64,000 bases of DNA from Chroococcus sp. FPU101. Its GTDB lineage: Bacteria; Cyanobacteriota; Cyanobacteriia; Cyanobacteriales; Microcystaceae. Location: the NCBI RefSeq assembly GCF_017312365.1, contig NZ_BLJI01000022.1, positions 1-64,000 of the forward strand. Direction: 5' to 3'. The notes under the pieces are model-generated. The model did no database searches and was not told where the DNA came from. It was given only the letters and a program-made list of their open reading frames with translations. This document shows positions 20,131 through 30,090 of this stretch, in pieces. The translations under genes and the position numbers were made by a program. Position 1 is the first letter of the stretch. The number at the start of each line of letters is the position of its first letter.

Positions 20131-20197
20131 CTTCTGTTTCTATAGTACACAGTCCTTGGGTCAATTCTTCAAAATAATTAAACAATGACCTACAGGG

Positions 20198-21343
20198 CTA
20201 TTTCTCATCAAGAGAATAAGTTGTTTTAAACCAACCTTTTTTCCAAAAGATCAAAATCATGGTAACTGCGATGAAGAGCATCACCACCCAGACAATATAA
20301 TATCCCCAACGTGTCTGTAATTCGGGCATATTTTCAAAGTTCATCCCATAAACGCCAACAATAAAAGTTAAAGGATTAAAAATAGCGGTAAAAACGGTTA
20401 GAAATTTCATTATTTCATTCATTTTATTACCAACGGCGGACATATAAACATCCATTAAGCTTGATGCTAATTCTCGATAAGCTTCTAAAATATCAAGTAA
20501 CTGTATAACGTGGTCATAGCAATCTCTAAAATAGATTTGTACCTCTTGTGTTAGAAGATCACTATCATCTCTAATCATTAAATTTAAAACATTCCTTAAA
20601 GGCCAAAGTAAACGTCTTAAAGCCAGTAATTCTCGACGAATACTGTAAATTTCCTGCATTAACTTTCGCTCAGGAGTAGCCAGAATTTTTTCTTCTAAAT
20701 CTTCTATTCTTTCTTCATAGTGTTCTAAAATGGGGAAATAACCATCAATTAATGAATCTAAAAGAAGATAAGCTAAATAATCTACTTTCTGTTGACGGAC
20801 TTTTCCTTGATTGTTCCGTATTCGTTCTCGAACAATATCAAAACAATCTTCTAACTCTTCTTCTTGAAAGGTGACTAAATAATTTTTTCCTAAGATAAAA
20901 CTAACTTGCTCCGTGACAAATCCATCTTCTTCTTCATGCCGTCGAACCATATGAGCAATAAACATCAATTTATCTTGATACTCATCTAATTTAGGGCGTT
21001 GCGGAACATTAACAATATCTTCTAATAAAAGTGGATGTAAATCAAAAATATCCCCAACTTCTCGCAGAACATCTTCACTCCCTAAACCCTGAACATCCAT
21101 CCAAGAAATGCTATTTTTACCCAAATAAGGCAACAAAGCATTAGGAGTCATATCAACTTTTCGGATCGCATCATTTTCGTCATAATCGATTAAAATAATC
21201 CGAGAAGGTTTAGCCGTCGGTTCAATGTTTAGTGTGCCAGGCTCACTTCCAGGTTCATCATAAAAATAATCAAAATAATCCGTTTCTTCAGTCGTTGGGG
21301 CAGCAAAGGAATAAGGCTGAAATGGAATCATAAACAAGGTCAA
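20198..21343 (-). CDS. corA: CorA family magnesium/cobalt transporter
   Basis: A 381-residue divalent cation channel. The long cytoplasmic N-terminal funnel (residues 1-310) contains SISWMDVQGLGSEDVLREVG and FDLHPLLLEDIVNVPQRPK, typical CorA blocks. It ends in two C-terminal membrane helices with the signature VGVYGMNFENMPE between them and a basic tail. CorA carries Mg2+ inward down its gradient and can take Co2+ or Ni2+. It is transcribed on its own towards rnpB. The first 40 residues are acidic and rich in Glu, Thr and Pro. Confidence 0.93.
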   Translation of the reverse strand: MTLFMIPFQPYSFAAPTTEETDYFDYFYDEPGSEPGTLNIEPTAKPSRIILIDYDENDAIRKVDMTPNALLPYLGKNSISWMDVQGLGSEDVLREVGDIFDLHPLLLEDIVNVPQRPKLDEYQDKLMFIAHMVRRHEEEDGFVTEQVSFILGKNYLVTFQEEELEDCFDIVRERIRNNQGKVRQQKVDYLAYLLLDSLIDGYFPILEHYEERIEDLEEKILATPERKLMQEIYSIRRELLALRRLLWPLRNVLNLMIRDDSDLLTQEVQIYFRDCYDHVIQLLDILEAYRELASSLMDVYMSAVGNKMNEIMKFLTVFTAIFNPLTFIVGVYGMNFENMPELQTRWGYYIVWVVMLFIAVTMILIFWKKGWFKTTYSLDEK

Positions 21344-21550
21344 AAGGTTAAGAAAAATTTAAGCGATCATTCTTGGTGTTTTCTCTTGTTTCAAAGGAGA
21401 AGATACTGTTAATTGTATAGTTGATTGCAATAAAACGCGCTGATCTATTTTTGATTGGATTGAGTCGTCATTCAAGGTTCGGTAATCTCGATAGCCAGAG
21501 TTTCTGGAATTTCGGCACAATAGTAATTACAAGCGTGGAGGACGATTTTT

Positions 21551-21742
21551 ATGTTTCCTTTCTTTGGTAATCCTTGTTGGGGTGGTCAAACTGTTTCGCG
21601 TCGGGAATATCGTCAACAAAAGCTACGGTTCCTTAAATCGATGCGTGATGAACTAGAAACAAGATTAGCGGGCTTAAATGCAGCGATCGAAACGATGGAG
21701 CGTCAAATGTCTCAAGAAGAAAACCCTTCATCTAACGTGTAG
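21551..21742 (+). CDS. small conserved-looking protein of unknown function
   Basis: A 63-residue protein starting MFPFFGNPCWGGQTVSRREY and continuing as one amphipathic, probably coiled-coil helix (LRFLKSMRDELETRLAGLNA, then AAIETMERQMSQEE). A strong ribosome-binding site (GGAGGA) lies eight to nine bases before the ATG, and a hairpin follows the stop, which supports a real gene. I do not recognise a family. A short helical adaptor or stress-type protein is possible. Confidence 0.65.
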   Translation: MFPFFGNPCWGGQTVSRREYRQQKLRFLKSMRDELETRLAGLNAAIETMERQMSQEENPSSNV

Positions 21743-21757
21743 TATAGTCTAAACCTG

Positions 21758-21782
21758 AAACTGTCTGAATCTCAGGCAGTTT
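21758..21782 (+). terminator. hairpin after the 63-residue gene
   Basis: AAACTGTCTGA (21758-21768) pairs with TCAGGCAGTTT (21772-21782) through eleven pairs, one of them G-T, around the loop ATC. A weak T/A-rich tract follows. It lies 15 bases after the stop codon. Confidence 0.55.
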
Positions 21783-21967
21783 TAAGTTTATTAATTAAAT
21801 GTATTATATTATACAGAATAATATATGTAATTGTGTTTTGGCTAAGAAAAACCTGAAAAATAATCTAACTTGACCAATCTTTGTTCTAGATTTATCCTAT
21901 CGCCAGAGAGTATATTGTAATCTTTCTCAATATATTGTTTTAATAGCGTAAAAACCTAGATATAAAG

Positions 21968-23782
21968 ATGACTCAAGCCTTAATACAAAACTCTGCGAAT
22001 CCTGTTGAATTTTCTACAATAGTCGAATTATTACGATATCGGGCGCAACATCAAAGTGATGGACACGCATACACGTTTTTAATTGATGGCAAGACTCCTA
22101 GCGAACCGTTAACCTATGGGGAACTGGATCGACAAGCAAGAGCGATCGCTGCTCTATTCCAGAAATATAACGCAAAAGGAGAACGCGTCCTACTTCTATA
22201 TCCCCAAGGGTTAGAAGTTTTAGCGGCTTTCTGTGGCTGTTTATATGCAGGTGTGATAGCAATTCCCGTTCCTCCTCCAGAGTCAGGGCGACTGAAAAGG
22301 ACATTACCTCGACTTCGTTCAATTGTTAAAGATGCAAATGCTACCTTTGCACTAACGACAGCGAGTATCTTAGGACTCATTGAAACTGTTAAAGATGAAT
22401 TTCCAGAATTCGATCAGATGCGCTGGATCGATACTGATACAGTTGATCTATCTTTAGCCGAGCAGTGGGTAGATCCAGAAGTGGATAAAGATATCCTAGC
22501 TTACCTACAGTATACATCTGGTTCGACCGCAATTCCTAAAGGGGTGATGCTCAGTCATTTTAATCTGATGCACCACTGTAAATATCTTAAAAAAGCCTGC
22601 GGTTATGATGCTGATAGCGTATCTGTAACCTGGATGCCCTATTTTCACGATTACGGTTTAGTGGAAGGGATGATGGTTCCTTTATACAATGGAACACCTT
22701 GTTATTTGATGTCGCCCTTCGCTTTTATTAAACGTCCTGTACAATGGCTACGGAATATGACGAAATATGGCGGAACCCATAGCCAAGCCCCTAACTTTGC
22801 TTATGATCTGTGTATTCGTCGGGTTAAAGAAAAAGATCTTGCTGAATTAGATCTTAGCAGTTGGCAGGCCGCAGGAAACGCCGCCGAACCGATTAACCCT
22901 AGAGTGATGGAAAGGTTTGTTGAGATTTTTAGTCAGTGTGGTTTCTCTTGGGAAGCATTCGCCCCCTCTTATGGTTTAGCGGAATATACATTACTGGTTT
23001 CTACTTCACCGAGAGGGACTAAACCCGTTATTGCTGCGGTTGATGCTGCTTCTATTGAACGCAATAAAATTGTTGATGCAAAACCCGATCAAACGACTGG
23101 TGTAAGATATATAGCAGGTTGTGGTCAACGTGTTTGTGAAACGAATATTGCGATCGTTAATCCTGTTAGTTTGTCCCGTTGTGCGCCTGATGAAGTGGGA
23201 GAAGTTTGGGCATCTGATCCGAGTATGGCACAAGGTTACTGGCAACGTAGAGAAGAAACCAAAGAAACCTTTCAAGCTTATCTTCAAGATACTAACGAAG
23301 GCCCATTTTTACGAACGGGTGATCTAGGTTTCCTTAAAGATGGGGAATTATTTATTACAGGTCGTATTAAAGATTTAATCATCGTTCGCGGTACAAATCA
23401 CTATCCCCAAGATTTAGAATGGTCTGTCCAACATCTTAACTCGGTTTTCCGTCCCGACTATGGTGCGGCTTTTTCCATTGAAGATAATGGAGAAGAACAA
23501 TTAGTAATTGTCCAAGAAGTCGAACGTCGTAGCGGTGAGATTGATGCGGAGAAACTTTTAGGAGATATTCGCCAAGAAATCGCCGAACAACACGAAATTA
23601 TGACTTATGCGATCGTTTTAGCCAAACCTGGAACCATTCTTAAAACAGCCAGTGGTAAGATCCAGCGTCGCGCTTGTCGGCAAAACTTCCTCGATGGCAC
23701 GATTAATATTGTAAGTGCTTGGAGTGAAAATCCTGAATTAGTCAGTAAATTTGGTTCTAGTGATGTAGAAGACGAGGAATAA
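21968..23782 (+). CDS. fatty acyl-AMP ligase
   Basis: A 604-residue adenylate-forming enzyme of the FAAL branch, which activates a fatty acid as the acyl-adenylate and normally hands it to an acyl carrier protein instead of CoA. Motifs: YTSGSTAIPKGVMLSH near residue 182 (ATP-binding P-loop), WMPYFHDYGLVEGM (FAAL-specific), APSYGLAEYTL, and FLRTGDLGFLKDGELFITGR with KDLIIVRGTNHYPQDLE. The catalytic Lys is in ILKTASGKIQRRACR near the end. No carrier-protein or polyketide-synthase gene adjoins it, so its acceptor is unknown. The next gene, a GTPase, follows after 67 bases that include a hairpin. Confidence 0.9.
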   Translation: MTQALIQNSANPVEFSTIVELLRYRAQHQSDGHAYTFLIDGKTPSEPLTYGELDRQARAIAALFQKYNAKGERVLLLYPQGLEVLAAFCGCLYAGVIAIPVPPPESGRLKRTLPRLRSIVKDANATFALTTASILGLIETVKDEFPEFDQMRWIDTDTVDLSLAEQWVDPEVDKDILAYLQYTSGSTAIPKGVMLSHFNLMHHCKYLKKACGYDADSVSVTWMPYFHDYGLVEGMMVPLYNGTPCYLMSPFAFIKRPVQWLRNMTKYGGTHSQAPNFAYDLCIRRVKEKDLAELDLSSWQAAGNAAEPINPRVMERFVEIFSQCGFSWEAFAPSYGLAEYTLLVSTSPRGTKPVIAAVDAASIERNKIVDAKPDQTTGVRYIAGCGQRVCETNIAIVNPVSLSRCAPDEVGEVWASDPSMAQGYWQRREETKETFQAYLQDTNEGPFLRTGDLGFLKDGELFITGRIKDLIIVRGTNHYPQDLEWSVQHLNSVFRPDYGAAFSIEDNGEEQLVIVQEVERRSGEIDAEKLLGDIRQEIAEQHEIMTYAIVLAKPGTILKTASGKIQRRACRQNFLDGTINIVSAWSENPELVSKFGSSDVEDEE

Positions 23783-23796
23783 TTAAAATCAGAGAT

Positions 23797-23822
23797 AGAG
23801 TGGGCTAATTGAGACTCACTCT
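23797..23822 (+). terminator. hairpin between the acyl-AMP ligase and GTPase genes
   Basis: AGAGTGGG (23797-23804) pairs with CTCACTCT (23815-23822) in eight pairs, one of them G-T, and a short T-containing tract follows. It is a weak terminator or intercistronic hairpin. Confidence 0.35.
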
Positions 23823-23849
23823 ACTTTGATACAGAGGAAAACTTGAGCA

Positions 23850-25751
23850 ATGGTACGATTAAAACCTTGGCAGTGGGTAATCTTAGCCCTTCCGATCGCT
23901 TCTATAATTCTATTTATCCTGTTTGCTGCGGGATGGCAGATTCACGAATGGGGATTAAGCTGGATCTGGGCGATTTTTACGTTAGTTTTTGTTGGTTGGC
24001 GTTGGTTAATCGTACAATGGACGAATCCTGCTGTTAAACAGATTGAAGCGGCTATTGCTGAAGTTAATCAAGAGTTAGAATCAAGTCTAGAATCGAATCA
24101 GTTAACCACAAATGATGATCCAAGTCAAAAAGCATCATCGATCCTCAAAGATATTTTAGAAAAAGCGAAAAACGATCAACCTTTTTGGCAAGACTGGACA
24201 ACTTTCTGGAAACGCTGTCAGGAAATTGTTACAGCGATCTCACAAATCTATTATCCTGAAGTTAAATATCCGTTACTGAATATTTATGTTCCTCAAGCCT
24301 ACACTTTAATTAGAGGAACCGTTGATGATCTCGATCAATGGATGCAAAAATTAGGCCCCGCATTAAATCAAGTTACAGTAGGACAAGCGTACGAAGCCTA
24401 TGAAGTTTATCAAAAATTAGAACCATCGGCGCGTAAACTGTGGCAAGTATGGAACTGGGCGCAATGGTTACTCAACCCTGCTGCTGCTGTTGCTAAACAA
24501 GCGACCAAAAAAACCAGTGATAAGGCAACTCAACAACTGATCGTCAATTTAGGGCAAGTCCTACGGGAAGCGGCTTTAAAAAATTTAGCACAACAAGCGA
24601 TCGCACTTTATAGCGGTAAAAAAATTGCGGTTACTCAAGATACTGTACCCGAAGCAAGAACCCAAACCTTACGAGATATTATTATTCAAGCCGAACCCGT
24701 GACAGAAGTTCAGCAAAAGCCCGTTAATATTCTACTTATTGGGCGAACTGGGGCGGGAAAAAGTAGTCTGATTAATACCCTCTTTCAAGCAGATAAAGCC
24801 GAAGTCGATGTCCTACCCAGCACAGATCAGATTAAAAGTTATCATTATCGAACGGCTACTGGTGAAACCCTAACGCTTTGGGATACGCCAGGGTACGAAC
24901 AAGTAAACCGCCAAGATTTACGCAATATCGTCATAGACTACGCCACTAATGCAGATTTACTCATTTTAGTCACTCCAGCCCTCGATCCAGCCCTACAGAT
25001 GGATGTGGATTTTCTTAAAGAAATGAAAGCCGAAAATGAGACAATACCGATGATTGCAGTCGTGACTCAAGTAGATCGACTGCGCCCCCTTCGAGAATGG
25101 CAACCCCCTTATGACTGGCAATGGGGAGATCGTCCAAAAGAAGTTTCAATTCGAGAAGCCACTGAATATCGAAATCGACTACTTGGTGAATTTGTCAACA
25201 AAACTGTACCAATTGTTACAAGTGATGTAAATTCAGATCGTTCCCCTTGGAATATCGATATCTTATCTTTAACCTTAATTGAAGCGATCGCACCGAGTAA
25301 ACAAATTCGTCTAGCGCGTTTTCTTAAAGATCAAGAATCTCGCATTGTGGGGGCGGCTAAAATTATTGATCGCTATACCCTCCAAATGGCAACAACACAG
25401 GGACTCGCCACTTTTCTTAAAAGTCCAATTCTTTCTTTTATTGCTACTTTGACCACAGGTACCCCAACGGCAGCATATATCTTAGCCCAACAAATCCCCA
25501 TTGAGCAATTACCCGTAGTGATTGGTAAACTGCAAATGGCATATGATTTGTTTTCGCTACTGACTTCGGATCAAACTGATGCCTATTTTGATTTGCGATC
25601 GCTTTGGCCCTTACTATTAGAAAATCCCGTTGCGCCAGATCTTAATGCTTGGGCGTTTGGTCATGCTTTAGTCGAATATTGGTCACAAGATCTAACCATT
25701 GATCAGCTTAAAGGACGGTATGAGTATTATCTAAAACAAGCTAAGGTTTGA
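23850..25751 (+). CDS. membrane-anchored Era-like GTPase
   Basis: A 633-residue protein. Two hydrophobic helices lie near the N-terminus (WVILALPIASIILFILF and GLSWIWAIFTLVFVGWRWLI). A helical region follows, then a GTPase domain with G1 GRTGAGKSS near residue 297, G3 DTPGYE and G4 TQVDR. The C-terminal 180 residues are helical and partly hydrophobic. The order resembles cyanobacterial GTPase-family proteins of the Era/DUF697 or dynamin-like groups, which may act on membranes, but no substrate is known. An AGAGGA ribosome-binding site precedes the ATG. It is the same direction as the acyl-AMP ligase gene and could be its operon partner. Confidence 0.8.
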   Translation: MVRLKPWQWVILALPIASIILFILFAAGWQIHEWGLSWIWAIFTLVFVGWRWLIVQWTNPAVKQIEAAIAEVNQELESSLESNQLTTNDDPSQKASSILKDILEKAKNDQPFWQDWTTFWKRCQEIVTAISQIYYPEVKYPLLNIYVPQAYTLIRGTVDDLDQWMQKLGPALNQVTVGQAYEAYEVYQKLEPSARKLWQVWNWAQWLLNPAAAVAKQATKKTSDKATQQLIVNLGQVLREAALKNLAQQAIALYSGKKIAVTQDTVPEARTQTLRDIIIQAEPVTEVQQKPVNILLIGRTGAGKSSLINTLFQADKAEVDVLPSTDQIKSYHYRTATGETLTLWDTPGYEQVNRQDLRNIVIDYATNADLLILVTPALDPALQMDVDFLKEMKAENETIPMIAVVTQVDRLRPLREWQPPYDWQWGDRPKEVSIREATEYRNRLLGEFVNKTVPIVTSDVNSDRSPWNIDILSLTLIEAIAPSKQIRLARFLKDQESRIVGAAKIIDRYTLQMATTQGLATFLKSPILSFIATLTTGTPTAAYILAQQIPIEQLPVVIGKLQMAYDLFSLLTSDQTDAYFDLRSLWPLLLENPVAPDLNAWAFGHALVEYWSQDLTIDQLKGRYEYYLKQAKV

Positions 25752-26084
25752 TTTAATCGTAATTAATCCCGAATCTAGAATAAATTATCGCATTTTAAAC
25801 TTAAATTCCGTTTAAACGGGCTACATTCGTTTAAGTGCGTCTTCATCCTCTCCTAGACAGAAGAAGATTAAAATGAGGCAAAAAAAGCTGAATTTATATA
25901 CACTTTTTTAAATGTAAATTTAATTATACATAGACTATAGTAAATATATTAAATAAAATATTATAATTATCAAAAATTAATATAAATTTCTTATATAAGG
26001 CTTAAAACATTGACATTTTACAAAATTTAATTACTAGGCGACTATACAGATCAGTACCACTGATGTCTCAACGAGCAAGAAACT
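25752..26084. other. AT-rich upstream region of the flv4 operon
   Basis: 333 bases without a protein gene. It contains the palindrome CCGTTTAAACGG at 25808-25819, a TATAAT at 25962-25967 and a TTGACA at 26010-26015. The last two are too far apart to form one promoter, so promoter choice is uncertain. In Synechocystis this region of flv4 is controlled by CO2-responsive regulators and an antisense RNA. Nothing here proves either one. Confidence 0.5.
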
Positions 26085-27815
26085 ATGGTTGCTATCACAA
26101 ATCGTCTTAATTCAACTTCTGAGGTTAAACGTCTAACCTTACAAACAGTTGGTATTGCAGCTGAAACAACGGCGATGCGTTCATTAGACTGGGATCGCGA
26201 TCGCTTTGATATCGAATTCGGTTTACGCAATGGCACAACTTATAACTCTTTTCTCATTCAAGGTGAAAAGATTGCTTTAGTCGATACCTCTCATCGTAAA
26301 TTTGAAACTTTATATAAAGAAACTTTAACAAAACTCGTTGATCCTAAATCAATCGATTATTTAATCATCAGCCATACCGAACCCGATCATAGTGGTTTAG
26401 TTGCAGATATCTTAGATCTCGCACCCGATATTATAATTGTTGGGGCGAAAGTAGCGATTCAGTTTTTAGAAAATATGGTGCATCGTCCCTTTAAATCGAT
26501 GCAGGTCAAAAATGGGGATAAACTGGATCTAGGAAATGGACACGAATTAAGCTTTTATTCTGCGCCGAATCTCCACTGGCCTGATACGATTTTTACCTAT
26601 GATGCGAAAACCCAAATTCTGTATACTTGTGATGCCTTTGGGATGCACTACTGTGATGATCATACGTATGATGAAGACACAGGACGACTCGAAGCAGATT
26701 TTAAATATTACTATGATTGCTTAATGGGGCCAAATGCGCGATCGGTTCTCAGTGCTTTAAAACGAATTGAAGGATTAGAGTTTAATATTATTGCGACTGG
26801 ACACGGGCCTTTACTCAAACATCATATCCCACAATGGATGGATTGCTATCGAGTTTGGAGTGAAGAACAGACTAAAACCGAAACGCTAGTTGCTCTATTT
26901 TACGCCGAAGACTATGGCTATAGTAACGCGATCGCAACAGCCATCGCCGAAGGAATTAGTCGTACTGGTGTCATCGTCGAAAAGATTGATCTCGCTAGCG
27001 TTGATCTCTCAGAAGTTCGTGAATGGGTGATCGATGCCAAGGGGATAGTAGTTGGAATGCCGCCCCAGTCAGCATCACAAGCACAAGCCGCCCTCAAAAC
27101 GATTATTGCCGCGACACACCCTAAACAAGTGATGGGTTTATTCGAGTCGGGTGGTGGAGAAGATGAACCCCTGTTCCCTTTACGGAGTCAGTTTTTTAGT
27201 AATGGACTCATGGAAGCGTTTCCCCCCATTTTAATCAAAGAACCGCCGACTTTAGCGATTGAACAACGGTGTCATGAAGCAGGAACCGACTTAGGACAAG
27301 AATTAACCCGCGATCGTAATATAAAACAAATTAAATCGATTAATCCAGACTTAGAAAAAGCATTAGGACGTATTAGCAGTGGACTTTATATTCTAACCAC
27401 CCAAAAAGAAGATCTCAGCAGTGCGATGTTAGCGTCTTGGGTGACACAAGCAAGCTTAAGTCCGTTGGGTATTGCGATCGCAGTCTCTAAAGATCGCGCC
27501 ATTATTGACTTACTCCAAATTGGAGATCGTTTTATTCTCAATATTTTAGGGGAAGGCAACTATCAACATTTGATGAAGCATTTCCTGAAACGGTTTGCAC
27601 CAGGTGACGATCGTTTTGCTGGTATTAAAACCTATTCCGCAAATAACGGTTCACCTATTCTAGCCGATGCTTTAGCTTATCTCGAATGTGAAGTGACTAG
27701 CCGTCTCGATTGTAACGATCATTGGGTTATTTATAGCACCGTTGAAGCAGGTAGAGTCGCGGATGTTAATGCTTTAACTGCAATTCATCATCGCAAAGTC
27801 GGAAATCATTATTAA
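26085..27815 (+). CDS. flv4: flavodiiron protein Flv4
   Basis: A 576-residue cyanobacterial flavodiiron protein. It has a metallo-beta-lactamase-like diiron domain (residues 30-260), a flavodoxin domain (about 265-410) and the C-terminal flavin-reductase domain specific to oxygenic phototrophs. The diiron ligands are canonical: ISHTEPDHSG gives H-x-E-x-D-H, with further ligands in APNLHWPD, CDAFGMH and TGHGPLL. The assignment to Flv4 rests on being the first gene of a three-gene operon ordered flv4, PsiE-like, flv2, as in Synechocystis sll0217-sll0219. The Flv2/Flv4 pair takes electrons from the acceptor side of photosystem II at low CO2 and high light. Confidence 0.9.
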   Translation: MVAITNRLNSTSEVKRLTLQTVGIAAETTAMRSLDWDRDRFDIEFGLRNGTTYNSFLIQGEKIALVDTSHRKFETLYKETLTKLVDPKSIDYLIISHTEPDHSGLVADILDLAPDIIIVGAKVAIQFLENMVHRPFKSMQVKNGDKLDLGNGHELSFYSAPNLHWPDTIFTYDAKTQILYTCDAFGMHYCDDHTYDEDTGRLEADFKYYYDCLMGPNARSVLSALKRIEGLEFNIIATGHGPLLKHHIPQWMDCYRVWSEEQTKTETLVALFYAEDYGYSNAIATAIAEGISRTGVIVEKIDLASVDLSEVREWVIDAKGIVVGMPPQSASQAQAALKTIIAATHPKQVMGLFESGGGEDEPLFPLRSQFFSNGLMEAFPPILIKEPPTLAIEQRCHEAGTDLGQELTRDRNIKQIKSINPDLEKALGRISSGLYILTTQKEDLSSAMLASWVTQASLSPLGIAIAVSKDRAIIDLLQIGDRFILNILGEGNYQHLMKHFLKRFAPGDDRFAGIKTYSANNGSPILADALAYLECEVTSRLDCNDHWVIYSTVEAGRVADVNALTAIHHRKVGNHY

Positions 27816-27842
27816 TTAATTCACCCCAAAGAGAAAAAAATC

Positions 27843-28349
27843 ATGTACAAACCTCTTGACGACAAGACACCTCTATCTGGAAGTCAATTAAACCGAGTTC
27901 TCATCGTGCGTAGCTTAGAATTGATTCAAGATTTAATCGTTATTTTGCTTTGTATGGGTCTATTTAGCCTAATGGTACTCCAAACATGGCATATGTTTCT
28001 ATCTTTGCTACCACCTCTTGATTATCACATCGTTACGGCTGACTTTTTATTCCTCCTGATTTTAGTTGAATTATTTCGCCTACTTATTATTTATCTCCAA
28101 GAACATCGCGTATCTATTGGAGTCGCGGTAGAAGTTTCTATTGTTTCCGTCTTGCGAGAAGTTATTGTACGCGGAGTCCTAGAAACCAATTGGCATCAAG
28201 TTTTAGCCTCATGTGCTTTTCTGATGGTCTTAGGTTTTCTCCTTGTAATTCGGGTTTGGTTGCCACCCACTTTTGAAGGAATTGATCCAGAACAAGCGAT
28301 CACACAACGCTATAAAAGCAGACACCCCAAAAATGAAGAAGAATTTTAA
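27843..28349 (+). CDS. Sll0218-like membrane protein of the flv4-2 operon
   Basis: A 168-residue membrane protein with four hydrophobic helices (LIVILLCMGLFSLMVL, ADFLFLLILVELFRLLIIYL, then two more), of the PsiE/phosphate-starvation-inducible type. It sits 27 bases after flv4 and 20 before flv2, the position of sll0218 in Synechocystis. That protein is reported to stabilise photosystem II assembly or dimers. Here the role is inferred from operon position and the same helical pattern. The end of the protein is polar and charged (YKSRHPKNEEEF). Confidence 0.85.
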   Translation: MYKPLDDKTPLSGSQLNRVLIVRSLELIQDLIVILLCMGLFSLMVLQTWHMFLSLLPPLDYHIVTADFLFLLILVELFRLLIIYLQEHRVSIGVAVEVSIVSVLREVIVRGVLETNWHQVLASCAFLMVLGFLLVIRVWLPPTFEGIDPEQAITQRYKSRHPKNEEEF

Positions 28350-28369
28350 ATAATAAAGGAATTTTTACC

Positions 28370-30082
28370 ATGATGACATTAACTCCCACTCGTACCAGAG
28401 ATGTTCAAATTGCAGCGATCGCCAAAAATACAATCATGTTTCGTTCAAGAACATGGGAACGTCTGAAATTTGAAGTAGAATACTCTCGTCAACGCGGTAC
28501 AACGGCTAATTCTTATCTTATTCAAAGCGACCAAGTTGCCTTAATTGATCCCCCAGGGGTCTCATTTACGGAGATTTTTATCGATGAACTGAGTAAAACC
28601 ATCGATTTAAACCAGATTAACTATATTATTCTGAGTCATGTTAATCCTAACCGTTTAATTACCCTCAAAGCTTTACTCACAAAAGCACCACAAGCGATCG
28701 TGATTTGTTCGCGTCCTGCTGCTAATATTTTAAAAACAACCTTGAATGAAACTCAATTAATCAGTTGTCCCGACACCCTAGATTTAGGTCAAGGTCATCA
28801 CTTACAATTTATTAATGTACCGACTCCACGCTGGCCTGATGCAAGATGTACTTACGATCCAGTAACGGAACTGTTATACACTGATAAATTATTTGGGGTT
28901 CATGTCTGTGAAGATTCGATTACGGATGAAGACTGGAAAACCTTAGATAGTGATCGTCTTTACTATTTTGACTGTTTACACGCACCCCAGGCGAAACAAG
29001 TTGAAGATGCTTTAGATAAATTAGCGCGTTTTTCGGTCAAAGGCTATGCACCGTGTCATGGTTGTCTAGTGCGTCATAGTGTTAGTCGTCTCACTTATGA
29101 TTATCGTTATTGGTGTGGACAACAAAAACGCCAAGATTATAAGGTTGCTTTGTTGTATGCTTCAGCTTATGGCAATACGGCAACACTGGCTAATGCGATC
29201 GCACAGGGATTGATCAATAATGGTGTAGAAATAGAATCAATTAACTGTGAACTTGCCGACGTTAATCAAATTCTTAAAGCAATAGAAACCTGTGATGGTT
29301 TTATTATCGGTTCTCCGACACTGGGAGGTCATGCACCAGTCCAAATTCAAACCGCACTCGGTATGATCTTATCTAGTGCTGCTAAAACCAAATTAGCGGG
29401 GGTCTTTGGTTCCTATGGTTGGAGTGGTGAAGCAGTTGATCTTCTAGAAACTAAACTACAGGATGCTAATTATCGATTCGGTTTTGATGCGATTCGGGTT
29501 CGTTTTAGTCCCACTTTAGAAGACATAGAACAATGTTATCAAGCGGGTGCCGATTTTGTTCAAGCCTTAAAGAAAAACAAAAAAATCAGAACCCCTCGAA
29601 GTTCAGTAACAGACGCTCAAATTAATCGCACTGAACAAGCAGTCGGTCGTATTATTGGATCACTATGCGTTATTACCACCCAAAACGATAATACTCCCAA
29701 AGGAATTTTAACATCGTGGGTCAGCCAAGCAAGTTTCAATCCCCCTAGCTTAATGATTGCTATTGCCGAAGACCAAAACGCTGATCTGATGAGACACCCT
29801 GGAAATCGCTTTGTTTTAAATATACTCAAAGAAGGTCGCAATGTTCGCCGTTATTTTTCCCGTCATAGTACATTAGATAATCCTTTTAGCGAAATTCCGA
29901 CAAAAACGGCTGAAAATGGTTGTCTTGTCCTCTCAGAAGCCTTAGCCTATCTAGAATGTCGTGTAGAAAACATTATGGCTTGTGGCGATCGTTGGTTAAT
30001 TTATGCCATAGTCGAAAAAGGAGAACTCTTAGAAACTGAGGGAGTGAGTGCTATTGAACATCGTAAGTCCGCAGGTTATTAA
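28370..30082 (+). CDS. flv2: flavodiiron protein Flv2
   Basis: A 570-residue flavodiiron protein with the same three domains as Flv4. The diiron site is altered: HVNPNR replaces H-x-E-x-D-H, and PRWPD replaces HWPD. So Glu, Asp and two His ligands are changed to Asn, Asn, Arg and Arg, while the PCHG His is kept. Neutral or basic replacements of this kind mark the Flv1/Flv2 class, which works as a heterodimer with Flv3 or Flv4. The gene has two adjacent ATG codons (28370, 28373). It is the last gene of the flv4 operon and is followed by a stem-loop and glcF. Confidence 0.9.
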   Translation: MMTLTPTRTRDVQIAAIAKNTIMFRSRTWERLKFEVEYSRQRGTTANSYLIQSDQVALIDPPGVSFTEIFIDELSKTIDLNQINYIILSHVNPNRLITLKALLTKAPQAIVICSRPAANILKTTLNETQLISCPDTLDLGQGHHLQFINVPTPRWPDARCTYDPVTELLYTDKLFGVHVCEDSITDEDWKTLDSDRLYYFDCLHAPQAKQVEDALDKLARFSVKGYAPCHGCLVRHSVSRLTYDYRYWCGQQKRQDYKVALLYASAYGNTATLANAIAQGLINNGVEIESINCELADVNQILKAIETCDGFIIGSPTLGGHAPVQIQTALGMILSSAAKTKLAGVFGSYGWSGEAVDLLETKLQDANYRFGFDAIRVRFSPTLEDIEQCYQAGADFVQALKKNKKIRTPRSSVTDAQINRTEQAVGRIIGSLCVITTQNDNTPKGILTSWVSQASFNPPSLMIAIAEDQNADLMRHPGNRFVLNILKEGRNVRRYFSRHSTLDNPFSEIPTKTAENGCLVLSEALAYLECRVENIMACGDRWLIYAIVEKGELLETEGVSAIEHRKSAGY

Positions 30083-30090
30083 GAACTGAA

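Noticed and set aside
19800-20188. Three overlapping plus-strand open frames of 60-108 codons
   Set aside because: They lie antisense to the RNase P RNA, whose conserved segments are unmistakable.
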